Source of the DNA: an uncultured Verrucomicrobiae bacterium
GTDB lineage: Bacteria > Verrucomicrobiota > Verrucomicrobiia > Verrucomicrobiales > Akkermansiaceae
Direction of reading: 5' to 3'
NCBI GenBank assembly: GCA_937957985.1
Contig: CALGOH010000093.1
Coordinates: 1 to 8,101 of the forward strand
DNA length: 8,101 nt
A program made the translations under genes and the position numbers. Of the stretch, positions 1 through 5,639 are shown piece after piece. Numbering within the stretch: the first letter of the stretch is position 1; the number at the start of each line of letters is the position of its first letter. The notes under the pieces are model-generated. The model was given only the letters and a program-made list of their open reading frames with translations, had not been told where the DNA came from and ran no database searches.

Positions 1-1
1 G

Positions 2-1342
2 ATTGAATCGGTCAACCGTTTATCGCATTCGCGCGCGGCGGAAGACGACACGATCTACTGGATCGTCGACCAGGCGCCGGCGATCCTCAGGAAGGGCAAA
101 CTCAAGCGCTTCCCGGTCGATGCCAGGATGGTCCGCGACCGCGTCGCCCACCAGCGGCTGTGCTTCCGGCTCGTCTGGCGCACGCTGCGCGACCGCTTCT
201 ACGACGAGCGGATGAACGGCCGCGACTGGGACGCGATGCGCGTGAAGTATGAGGAAGTCGCCGCCACCGCGCCGGATTCCCGCACCTTCGACCGCGTGAT
301 CTCGATGCTGCTCGGCGAACTCAACGCCTCCCACCTCACCTTCGTCTCCGAGGAGTGGCCGAAGGGCTGGGAAAACGAGGGCGCCGAGTTCCAGGCCACC
401 CGCCACGTCGGCATCCGCTTCCTGCGCGAGGGCCCCGGCGACCCGCTCAAGGTCGGCCACGTCATCGCCGACAGCCCCGCCGCCAACTGCCTGCCGCCGA
501 TCGAGCCGGGCGACACCATCGTCCGCATCAACGGCCGGCGCGTCGACGGCTCGATGCCGGTCCACCGTTTCATGAGCGGCCGGATGGACCGCCGCATCCA
601 GATTTCGGTGCGCGGCGCCGACGGCGAAACCTACGAGCACGAACTGGAACCGATCACCTACGAACGGGCCACGCTGCTCGCCGAGAAGGAGGTCGTCGCC
701 GAGAACCGCCGGCGCGTCGAGGAATGGTCCGGCGGCCGCCTCGGCTACGTCCACATCGCCCGCATGTTCTGGGACGAGTTCGAGAAGTTCGAACGCCAGA
801 TCTACGCCGCGGGCCACGGCAAGGACGGACTCATCATCGACATCCGCGACAACGGCGGCGGCTTCATCACCGACCACCTCCTCACCGTGCTCTGCCAGCC
901 GCGCCACGCGGTGACCATTCCCCGCGACGGCCACCCGGGCTATCCCCAGGACCGCAAGGTCTATGCCTCGTGGCACAAGCCGTTGGTCGTCCTCTGCAAC
1001 CAGAACTCCTACTCCAACGCCGAGATCTTCGCCCACGCGATCAAGACGCTCGACCGCGGCAAGCTGGTCGGTGTGACGACCGCCGGTGGCGTGATTTCCG
1101 CCGCCAAGGACCGCATCCTCGACGCCGGCACGCTGCGCGTTCCCTTCCGTGGCTGGTTCCTCCCGGAGACCGGTGAGGACATGGAGATGAACGGGGCCGT
1201 GCCGGACATCTTTGTCGAAGCCGGACCGGCAGACACGGTCGAGGAAAACGATCCCCAACTCCGCGTCGCGGTCGAGACACTCCTCGAGGACGTGAAGCAC
1301 GCCGTCGAGGAGCCCTTCGTTCCGAAATACCGGAACCGCTGA
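2..1342 (+). CDS. Tricorn-like S41 serine protease, C-terminal part (5' end outside window)
   Basis: The frame is open from the window edge and ends at TGA 1340-1342, giving 446 visible residues. Seen: a tricorn-type C1 segment (WRTLRDRFYDERMNGRDW, about 59-76) leads to GELNASHLTF with a Ser-His pair at visible residues 110-111. A PDZ-like region follows (about 135-215, with EPGDTIVRINGRRV), then the catalytic core with DIRDNGGGF, NSYSNAEIF (candidate nucleophile Ser338) and EMNGAVPDI (Glu395). This order matches the Ser-His-Ser-Glu tetrad of archaeal tricorn protease, so all four catalytic positions look intact. Known for the family: large peptidases with N-terminal beta-propellers that degrade peptides. 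The propellers would lie left of the window, and the first 40 or so residues resemble the linker after a propeller. Whether it is exported cannot be judged without the N-terminus. It converges on the membrane protein gene beyond the palindromic element. The family call is firm; the substrate is unknown. Confidence 0.9.
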   Translation: MESVNRLSHSRAAEDDTIYWIVDQAPAILRKGKLKRFPVDARMVRDRVAHQRLCFRLVWRTLRDRFYDERMNGRDWDAMRVKYEEVAATAPDSRTFDRVISMLLGELNASHLTFVSEEWPKGWENEGAEFQATRHVGIRFLREGPGDPLKVGHVIADSPAANCLPPIEPGDTIVRINGRRVDGSMPVHRFMSGRMDRRIQISVRGADGETYEHELEPITYERATLLAEKEVVAENRRRVEEWSGGRLGYVHIARMFWDEFEKFERQIYAAGHGKDGLIIDIRDNGGGFITDHLLTVLCQPRHAVTIPRDGHPGYPQDRKVYASWHKPLVVLCNQNSYSNAEIFAHAIKTLDRGKLVGVTTAGGVISAAKDRILDAGTLRVPFRGWFLPETGEDMEMNGAVPDIFVEAGPADTVEENDPQLRVAVETLLEDVKHAVEEPFVPKYRNR

Positions 1343-1354
1343 GATTTCGCCGGG

Positions 1355-1375
1355 GCTAGTGTCCCGCGCGGCAAG
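1355..1375 (+). repeat. Left terminal inverted repeat
   Basis: A 21-bp arm beginning GCTAGTGTCCCGCGC and perfectly complementary to 1552-1572. Its outer part contains the CTAG thought to be the insertion target. It starts 12 nt after the stop codon of the S41 protease gene. Confidence 0.85.
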
Positions 1376-1551
1376 AGCGTTGACTTTCGCGCGAGAGATT
1401 TTTTCCAAATGCAAGGCGTGACGAGGGAGCAAATCGAGATTTGTGACCGAGGAACAACGCCGCAGTTGGAAAAAAGATCCGCGACCCCTTGGGCGGACGA
1501 GCGCAGCGAGCTGATTTTAAAAGAACCCCCATAGTCTCGAAAGGTGACGAA

Positions 1552-1572
1552 CTTGCCGCGCGGGACACTAGC
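1552..1572 (-). repeat. Right terminal inverted repeat
   Basis: A 21-bp arm, the exact reverse complement of 1355-1375. The CTA at 1568-1570 is, on the minus strand, the TAG stop codon of the membrane protein gene, so the element end and the gene end coincide. Confidence 0.85.
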
Positions 1573-1993
1573 GCGGCACCGAGTGGCGGGCGGCGTAGAT
1601 CATCGACCCCACCGAGACCCACAGCAGGGCCACGACCGGAACGGCGGGATGTGGGGCGCGATCCATCAGGGCCAGCACCGGGATCCAGGCGGCGGTGAGC
1701 ACCAGCGCGGAAACGACGATCACCAGACGCTGCCACGATGTCCTCACATGGAGGACGGCCCACGCCACCCCGACGGTCACAAGCACCGCCCATGCCCAGA
1801 CCCAGGCGGCGTCAACCGCCTGCAGGCCGTCGCCCAGGGACAGCATGGAAAGCCGTGCATCCAACGCCGCGTCGACCGACCCCAGGGGACCGAGCGCATC
1901 CAGCACCCAGGCGACCGACAGCGCCATGGCGGAGATCGCCAGGCTGGCGAACACCGGGTGGGGTTCGGGCTTCGGGTCGGCACTTCGATTCAC
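1568..1993 (-). CDS. Small four-helix membrane protein of unknown function
   Basis: I do not recognise a family. From the GTG start at 1993 the protein has 141 residues and four hydrophobic stretches: about 14-34 (PVFASLAISAMALSVAWVL), 62-83 (WVWAWAVLVTVGVAWAV), 88-110 (QRLVIVVSALVLTAAWIPVL) and 117-134 (AVPVVALLWVSVGSMIYAA). Arginines lie in the N-terminus, between helices 2 and 3, and at the C-terminus, which suggests both ends face the cytoplasm. A polar loop of about 27 residues, with several Asp, follows helix 1. This regular hydrophobic pattern argues for a real gene rather than chance. A TTG at 2032 would add 13 residues; no clear ribosome binding site decides between the starts. The stop codon lies in the end of the palindromic element. 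The gene is divergent from ftsY, so the two share the intergenic region at about 1994-2117. Confidence 0.6.
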   Translation of the reverse strand: MNRSADPKPEPHPVFASLAISAMALSVAWVLDALGPLGSVDAALDARLSMLSLGDGLQAVDAAWVWAWAVLVTVGVAWAVLHVRTSWQRLVIVVSALVLTAAWIPVLALMDRAPHPAVPVVALLWVSVGSMIYAARHSVPR

Positions 1994-2061
1994 GCGGGCC
2001 GGGACGCTAACGTCCGTCGCGGATCTCCACAAGCACCGCAGCAGCCGGCGGCGGGGCCGGG

Positions 2062-2071
2062 CAACCGGTTG
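2062..2071. repeat. Perfect 10-bp palindrome in the divergent intergenic region
   Basis: CAACCGGTTG is self-complementary and lies upstream of ftsY, about 8 nt before the proposed -35. A second 10-bp palindrome, GCGGGCCCGC, is at 2085-2094 between the proposed promoter boxes. Either could be a regulator site. In GC-rich DNA such short palindromes also arise by chance, so this is only a candidate. Confidence 0.2.
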
Positions 2072-2079
2072 TGAATCTC

Positions 2080-2108
2080 TTGCGGCGGGCCCGCTCCGGG
2101 CCTAGAAC
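2080..2108 (+). promoter_or_regulatory. Possible sigma-70-type promoter for ftsY operon
   Basis: TTGCGG (2080-2085) and TAGAAC (2103-2108) are separated by 17 nt. The -10 box matches TATAAT at four of six positions, but the -35 matches only TTG. Transcription would begin about 2-3 nt before the ftsY ATG at 2118, implying a nearly leaderless mRNA. That fits the absence of any Shine-Dalgarno-like sequence in front of this ATG. The call is weak and based on pattern only. Confidence 0.25.
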
Positions 2109-2117
2109 CCCGCCGCC

Positions 2118-2969
2118 ATGGCAGGCTTCCTTTCCTCGCTCTACAAGAAGCTCGCGAACCAGGCGGAGATCGACTGGGACGAACTCGAGGCCGATTTCGT
2201 CGCCGCCGACCTCGGTCCGAAGCTCGCGATGCAGTTCATCGACGAACTGCAGGGGCTCGGCCGATCGATCTCGGCCGACGACGTCGCCGAGGTGGCCCGC
2301 CGCCGCATCGGAGAGCGCCTGCCCGCCGACCGGCCGCCCCCGCTGCCGCCGACCGCCGACAAGCCGTTCGTCTTCCTCATCGTCGGCGTGAACGGCGTCG
2401 GCAAGACGACCTCCTGCGCCAAGCTTGCGCACTGGCTCCAGCGGCGCGGCTCGCCGACGCTGCTGGCCGCGGCCGACACCTTCCGCGCCGCCGCCACCGA
2501 ACAGCTCCAGCGCTGGGGCGAGCGGCTCGACATTCCCGTGGTCACCGGCCCGCCGAATTCCGACCCCTCGTCGGTCTGCTACAACGCCCACCAGCAGGCC
2601 ATCCGCGAAGGCGCCCGCTACCTGATCTGCGACACCGCCGGACGCCTCCACACGCGGCACAACCTGATGGAGGAGCTGGCGAAGATCCGCCGCACGCTCG
2701 CCAAGCAGGACGAAAGCGCCCCGCACCTGACCCTGCTCACCGTCGACGCCACCACCGGCAGCAACGCCCTCCAGCAGGCCAAGGTGTTTCACGAGGCCTC
2801 GCCGCTCGACGGGCTCATCGTCACCAAGATGGACGGCTCGGGAAAGGGCGGCATCATCGTGCCGATCCACGAGCAGCTCGGCGTGCCGCCGCGCTTCATC
2901 GGCACCGGTGAGGAACCGGAGCAGTTCGCGCTGTTCCGGAAGAACGAGTTCCTGGAAGCGCTGCTTTGA
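2118..2969 (+). CDS. ftsY: Signal recognition particle receptor FtsY (NG domain form)
   Basis: FtsY is the SRP-family GTPase at the inner membrane that docks ribosome-nascent chain complexes carried by Ffh and hands them to SecYEG. Seen in this 283-residue protein: a helical N domain (about 1-75), the P-loop GVNGVGKTT (90-98), DTFRAAA (120-126), the G3 motif DTAGR (172-176), the G4 motif TKMD followed by GSGKGG (236-245), and GTGE (262-265). All the GTPase motifs are present. G4 reads TKMD where TKLD is commoner. The long acidic A domain of the E. coli protein is absent. The short N-terminal segment MAGFLSSLYKKLA could be an amphipathic membrane-contacting helix. The ATG at 2118 gives a normal N-domain start and has no clear Shine-Dalgarno sequence. 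The stop overlaps the next gene's TTG start by 4 nt, so translation of the two is probably coupled. Confidence 0.96.
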   Translation: MAGFLSSLYKKLANQAEIDWDELEADFVAADLGPKLAMQFIDELQGLGRSISADDVAEVARRRIGERLPADRPPPLPPTADKPFVFLIVGVNGVGKTTSCAKLAHWLQRRGSPTLLAAADTFRAAATEQLQRWGERLDIPVVTGPPNSDPSSVCYNAHQQAIREGARYLICDTAGRLHTRHNLMEELAKIRRTLAKQDESAPHLTLLTVDATTGSNALQQAKVFHEASPLDGLIVTKMDGSGKGGIIVPIHEQLGVPPRFIGTGEEPEQFALFRKNEFLEALL

Positions 2970-4003
2970 ACGACCCGCTCGCCATCACCGGCCTCGGGGC
3001 GTTGTCGGCGCTGGGAGCCGGACTCGCCGCCCACCGCGAGGCGCTCGCCTCGGGCCGCCGGGTCCTGCGTCCGCTGCGCGAAATGCCGGGGGCTCCCGAA
3101 CGCTTCGAAGACCTGCCCGGCGGATGGATCGAGCCGCGCGACCGGCTTTGCGACCGCAAATGGTCGCCGTCGTCGATGGCCGCCCTCCACGTCGCGGCGG
3201 AAGCGCTGGAGGCGGCCGGGTGGAGCGATGCCGAGCGCCGAAGGGCCGCCGTCTTCTTCGGCACCAGCCGCGGCCCGCTGGCGGGTTGGACCGACCCCTG
3301 GCCCGGTCGCCGCGGATTCGACCTCCTCGCCGCCACCAACTCGCTGCCCGCCGAACCGGCCGCCGCCGTCTCGGCCACCTTCGGCATCGGCGGACCCTGG
3401 CAGGTCATTTCCACCGGATGCTGCGCCGGACTCGACGCCCTGGCGAATGCCGAAATGTGGATCCGCTCCGGCCGGATCGACCGGGCGCTGGTCGTCGCGG
3501 TCGATCTCCCGCTCGTCGCGCCGGTTCTCGATGCCTACGCGCGCACCGGACTGCTTGCGGACGACGCCTCGGCGGGAATGGTCCCGGCCGAAGCCGCCGC
3601 CGCGATCTGTCTCGAGCGGAACGACGGCCCCCATCCCGGATTGCTCGGCTGCCACGCCGCCTCCGATGCCACGGCCCTGCTCGGCAGCAGCGACGACCCC
3701 GGCTGCCTTGCCGGTTTGATCGACGAAGCCCGCAACGCCCATGGAGAGCCCGACCTCTTCATCCCCCACGCCAGCGGCACGCTCAGCAACCACCGGTCGG
3801 AGACCGATCTCATGCCGCAGTGCCCCGCGGTCCGATACAAACCCCATACCGGACACGGCGTCGGCGCCAGCGGTCTGCTCGAACTGGTTCTCGCCTGCGA
3901 TGGAAGCTTTCCGGCTGGAGAGGTTCCGGACCATCCCTCCGTCATCTTCAAGCTGGCCTCCGCTCTCGGCGGACGCCATTCACTCTGCTGCGTATCACGA
4001 TGA
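2966..4003 (+). CDS. Short beta-ketoacyl-ACP synthase (thiolase-fold condensing enzyme)
   Basis: Beta-ketoacyl-ACP synthases join an acyl chain to malonyl-ACP by decarboxylative condensation. Seen: an N-terminal AITGLGALSALGAG typical of KAS I/II, an active-site STGCCAGLDAL with Cys152 (canonical TACSSG), PHASGTLSNHRSETD with His268, and KPHTGHGVGASG with Lys292 and His297. The Cys-His-His triad is therefore complete, which argues for an active enzyme rather than a chain-length factor. At 345 residues it is about 65 shorter than FabF. The C-terminal loop reads SALGGRH where FabF has a phenylalanine-bearing FGFGG gating loop. No acyl carrier protein, ketoreductase or acyltransferase gene is nearby, so its pathway cannot be named. 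The TTG start at 2966 lies inside the ftsY stop (TTGA) and gives the expected N-terminus. The stop overlaps the next start as ATGA. A role in a polyketide- or aryl-polyene-like pathway is possible but not shown. Confidence 0.85.
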   Translation: MNDPLAITGLGALSALGAGLAAHREALASGRRVLRPLREMPGAPERFEDLPGGWIEPRDRLCDRKWSPSSMAALHVAAEALEAAGWSDAERRRAAVFFGTSRGPLAGWTDPWPGRRGFDLLAATNSLPAEPAAAVSATFGIGGPWQVISTGCCAGLDALANAEMWIRSGRIDRALVVAVDLPLVAPVLDAYARTGLLADDASAGMVPAEAAAAICLERNDGPHPGLLGCHAASDATALLGSSDDPGCLAGLIDEARNAHGEPDLFIPHASGTLSNHRSETDLMPQCPAVRYKPHTGHGVGASGLLELVLACDGSFPAGEVPDHPSVIFKLASALGGRHSLCCVSR

Positions 4004-5127
4004 AAGCCGACCGGATCGAAGTCTCGATCGACGACCAGGAACTCACGCTTCTCGGGGGCGGGGAGATCCTCGGCCGCTGGCCCGTCTCGACCGCGGCCAA
4101 GGGCGCCGGCTTCGACGACGGCAGCTACCGGACCCCGACCGGACGATTCGAGGTAAGCGACAAGATCGGCGAAGGCGCCGACCCCGACACGGTCTTCCGG
4201 GGCCGGACGCCCGACGGAACCTGGAACGGCGAGGACGATGACCGGGACCTCATCCTCTCCCGCATCCTGCGCCTGCGGGGGCTGGATGAGGAGAATGCCA
4301 ACACCTTCGATCGATACATCTACATCCACGGCACCAACCACGAGGACCGGCTGGGCACCCCGGCGAGCTGCGGCTGCATCCGGATGTCCCGCGCCGGTGT
4401 CATCTCCCTGTTCGAGCGGATCCATCCCGGCATCGAGGTCATCATCCATCCACCCCGACGGCGGCGCGGAAAGCTCATCTTCTTCGACTGCGATTCCACC
4501 CTGTCGTCCATCGAGGGCATCGATGAGCTCGCCCGCGCCGCCGGTCCGGAGGTCTTCTCGAAGATCGAGGCGCTCACCCATGCCGCGATGAACGGAGACC
4601 TCCCCCTCGACGAGGTCTTCCCGAAGCGCATGGAAGGCATCTCCCCGGACCGCGAACTTTGCGACCGGGTCGCCCGGAGTTACATCGAAACCGTAACTCC
4701 CGGCGTGGCGGACCTGATCGACCAAATCCGTGACGCTGGATGGACACCGGTCATCCTCTCCGGCGGATTCGAACCGCTCATCCGACCGCTCGCCGACAAG
4801 CTCGGCATCCGCCACGTCGAAGCCGTGCCGTTGTTCTTCGACGAGCTTGGTGCCTACGCGGGCTATGGCAGGGACTACCCGACGACCCGCAACGGAGGCA
4901 AACCCGAGATCATCCGTCAGTGGAAGCAGGCCCTCCTCCCGGAGAAGGTCGTCATGGTGGGAGATGGCATTTCCGATCTCGAATCGGGCGGTGAATGCGA
5001 TCTGTTCATCGGCTACGGCGGAGTGGTCGAACGCGAACCCGTGAAGCGCGGCGCCGACCTGTGGATCACCGATTTCATTCAACTCACGCCCCGTAAGATC
5101 GAGGAACAACTGGGCCGCCATCCATGA
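4000..5127 (+). CDS. Fusion: YkuD L,D-transpeptidase-like domain + SerB-type HAD phosphatase
   Basis: A 375-residue protein with two domains. Residues 1-150 form a YkuD fold: RWPVSTAAKGAG, SYRTPTGRFEV, YIYIHGTN (His110) and TPASCGCIRMS with the candidate catalytic Cys126. Residues 157-375 form a HAD-IB phosphatase close to phosphoserine phosphatase: motif I FFDCDSTLSSIEGIDELA (Asp163, Asp165), motif II ILSGGF (Ser254), the motif III lysine in GGKPEII (Lys301), and motif IV GDGISDLES (Asp322, Asp326). The joint is HPPRRRRGKLIFF (about 150-162). No ATG, GTG or TTG lies near the joint in any + frame, so separate translation of the phosphatase is unlikely. There is no signal peptide, so the whole protein should be cytoplasmic, which is odd for a peptidoglycan cross-linking domain. 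The usual SHGC reads SCGC. The ATG overlaps the ketosynthase stop (ATGA). Dephosphorylation of phosphoserine is the best guess for the second half; the first half may bind or modify something other than mature peptidoglycan. Confidence 0.85.
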   Translation: MKADRIEVSIDDQELTLLGGGEILGRWPVSTAAKGAGFDDGSYRTPTGRFEVSDKIGEGADPDTVFRGRTPDGTWNGEDDDRDLILSRILRLRGLDEENANTFDRYIYIHGTNHEDRLGTPASCGCIRMSRAGVISLFERIHPGIEVIIHPPRRRRGKLIFFDCDSTLSSIEGIDELARAAGPEVFSKIEALTHAAMNGDLPLDEVFPKRMEGISPDRELCDRVARSYIETVTPGVADLIDQIRDAGWTPVILSGGFEPLIRPLADKLGIRHVEAVPLFFDELGAYAGYGRDYPTTRNGGKPEIIRQWKQALLPEKVVMVGDGISDLESGGECDLFIGYGGVVEREPVKRGADLWITDFIQLTPRKIEEQLGRHP

Positions 5128-5140
5128 CTTGGCCCAGTTG
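5107..5140 (+). terminator. 10-bp perfect hairpin over the stop codon of the fusion gene
   Basis: CAACTGGGCC (5107-5116) pairs perfectly with GGCCCAGTTG (5131-5140) around a 14-nt loop that contains the TGA stop (5125-5127). There is no run of T after it, so it is not a standard intrinsic terminator. It may attenuate read-through from the ftsY operon, protect the 3' end of the mRNA, or act as a binding site. Its right arm overlaps the proposed -35 of the next gene. Confidence 0.45.
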
Positions 5141-5165
5141 AGGCTTGAATTATGTATTGCATAAG
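5138..5165 (+). promoter_or_regulatory. Probable sigma-70-type promoter of the HTH protein gene
   Basis: TTGAGG (5138-5143) and CATAAG (5160-5165) are 16 nt apart, and the spacer (GAATTATGTATTGC) is strikingly AT-rich for this window. Transcription would start near 5172, about 25 nt before the ATG at 5197. This excludes the in-frame ATG at 5152 as the start, since it lies upstream of the predicted transcript. Confidence 0.45.
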
Positions 5166-5196
5166 TCCGTGCCAGGGCTTAGTCCGGCTTTCAGCC

Positions 5197-5577
5197 ATGA
5201 GCAGCAAAGCAAAGAAGACGGCCAAAAAGGCCGCGAAAAAAGGAGGCAAGGGCAAGCGTTACACGCCGGCCGAAAAGCAACAGGTGATCGACTTCGTCAA
5301 TGAAGTGAACGCCAGCAAGGGCCGCGGCGGCCAAAGCGCCGCCTCGAAGAAGTTCGGCATTTCGCCGCTCACGATCTCGAGCTGGCTGAAGGCCGGCGGA
5401 GCCGCCCCCAAGAAGAAGCGCGGACGCAAGGCCACTGCCAAGCCCGCCAAGGTGACCGGCGGATCGCTTGAGAAGAAGCTGAAGGATCTTCAGAGCCTCG
5501 CGAAGAAGATCGACTCCACCAAGGCCCAGCTCGCCAAGCTGCAGTCGCAGTTCGACGGCCTCAAGGGTTCGCTCTGA
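5197..5577 (+). CDS. Lysine-rich HTH protein with coiled coil, possibly nucleoid-associated
   Basis: The protein has 126 residues and is very basic. Seen in order: a histone-H1-like tail (SSKAKKTAKKAAKKGGKGK, 2-20); a transposase-type helix-turn-helix (YTPAEKQQVIDFVNEVNAS, 22-40, then SAASKKFGISPLTISSWLK, 47-65); a second basic linker with an AT-hook-like KKKRGRKA (72-79); and a C-terminal coiled coil with leucines at heptad-like spacing (SLEKKLKDLQSLAKKIDSTK, 90-109, continuing to about 118). The HTH resembles those of IS3-type transposase OrfA proteins, but no transposase partner, inverted repeats or second ORF is present. It stands alone with its own promoter and terminator. This suggests a domesticated DNA-binding protein, possibly an oligomeric chromatin or regulatory protein. 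The ATG at 5197 is preferred because the promoter lies just upstream. I do not know a named family; DNA binding is inference from composition and motif. Confidence 0.75.
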   Translation: MSSKAKKTAKKAAKKGGKGKRYTPAEKQQVIDFVNEVNASKGRGGQSAASKKFGISPLTISSWLKAGGAAPKKKRGRKATAKPAKVTGGSLEKKLKDLQSLAKKIDSTKAQLAKLQSQFDGLKGSL

Positions 5578-5602
5578 GTCCCCGCAATCCAATCATAACC
5601 AG

Positions 5603-5635
5603 AGCCCCGTCGCCCTCCCGGCGCCGGGGCTTTTT
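5603..5635 (+). terminator. Intrinsic terminator after the HTH protein gene
   Basis: AGCCCCG (5603-5609) pairs with CGGGGCT (5625-5631). An inner CGCC/GGCG pair extends the stem after one mismatch, leaving a 5-nt loop, and TTTTT follows (5631-5635). This is a classic rho-independent terminator 25 nt after the stop codon. The same hairpin also lies just past the stop of the convergent Nudix gene, but on that strand it lacks a T-run. Confidence 0.88.
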
Positions 5636-5639
5636 CATA

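Larger units (their letters stand above)
1355..1572. mobile_element. MITE-like palindromic element with 21-bp terminal inverted repeats, IS630-type ends
   Basis: The two ends are perfect 21-bp inverted repeats (1355-1375 and 1552-1572), and similarity continues inward with mismatches for about another 14 bp (CTTTCG is shared). A second pair of arms (TTTTTTCCAA at 1399-1408 and TTGGAAAAAA at 1466-1475) and a central CAAATC/GATTTG pair make the left two thirds a long imperfect palindrome. The right arm carries about 60 extra bases (roughly 1476-1535). Each end reads C-TA-GTGTCCCGC, so a TA sits at each boundary inside CTAG. IS630/Tc1-type transposases duplicate TA, and IS630 itself prefers CTAG. 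No transposase gene is inside, so this would be a non-autonomous element moved in trans. It fills the gap between two convergent genes and could also act as a strong hairpin between them. The repeat structure is directly visible; the family assignment is inference. Confidence 0.7.

Noticed and set aside
20..1432. 470-codon open frame on the minus strand
   Set aside because: It lies antisense to the clear S41 protease and has the repetitive Val/Ala/Asp/Arg composition typical of antisense shadows in GC-rich DNA. No motifs.
1356..1793. 145-codon minus-strand frame ending in SCRAGH
   Set aside because: Its C-terminal half is translated from the palindromic element and its N-terminal half overlaps the membrane protein gene in another frame. 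Its composition is not protein-like.
2908..3999. In-frame upstream extension of the YkuD-phosphatase frame
   Set aside because: This 364-codon Arg/Pro-rich extension is out of frame with, and fully overlaps, the ketosynthase gene. The ATG at 4000 with the ATGA overlap is the natural start.
3535..5121. 528-codon minus-strand frame
   Set aside because: Antisense to the ketosynthase and fusion genes, both of which have full catalytic motifs. No recognisable domain.
5152..5196. Upstream ATG giving a 15-residue extension of the HTH protein
   Set aside because: This ATG lies inside the proposed promoter spacer, and the extra residues do not resemble the lysine-rich tail.
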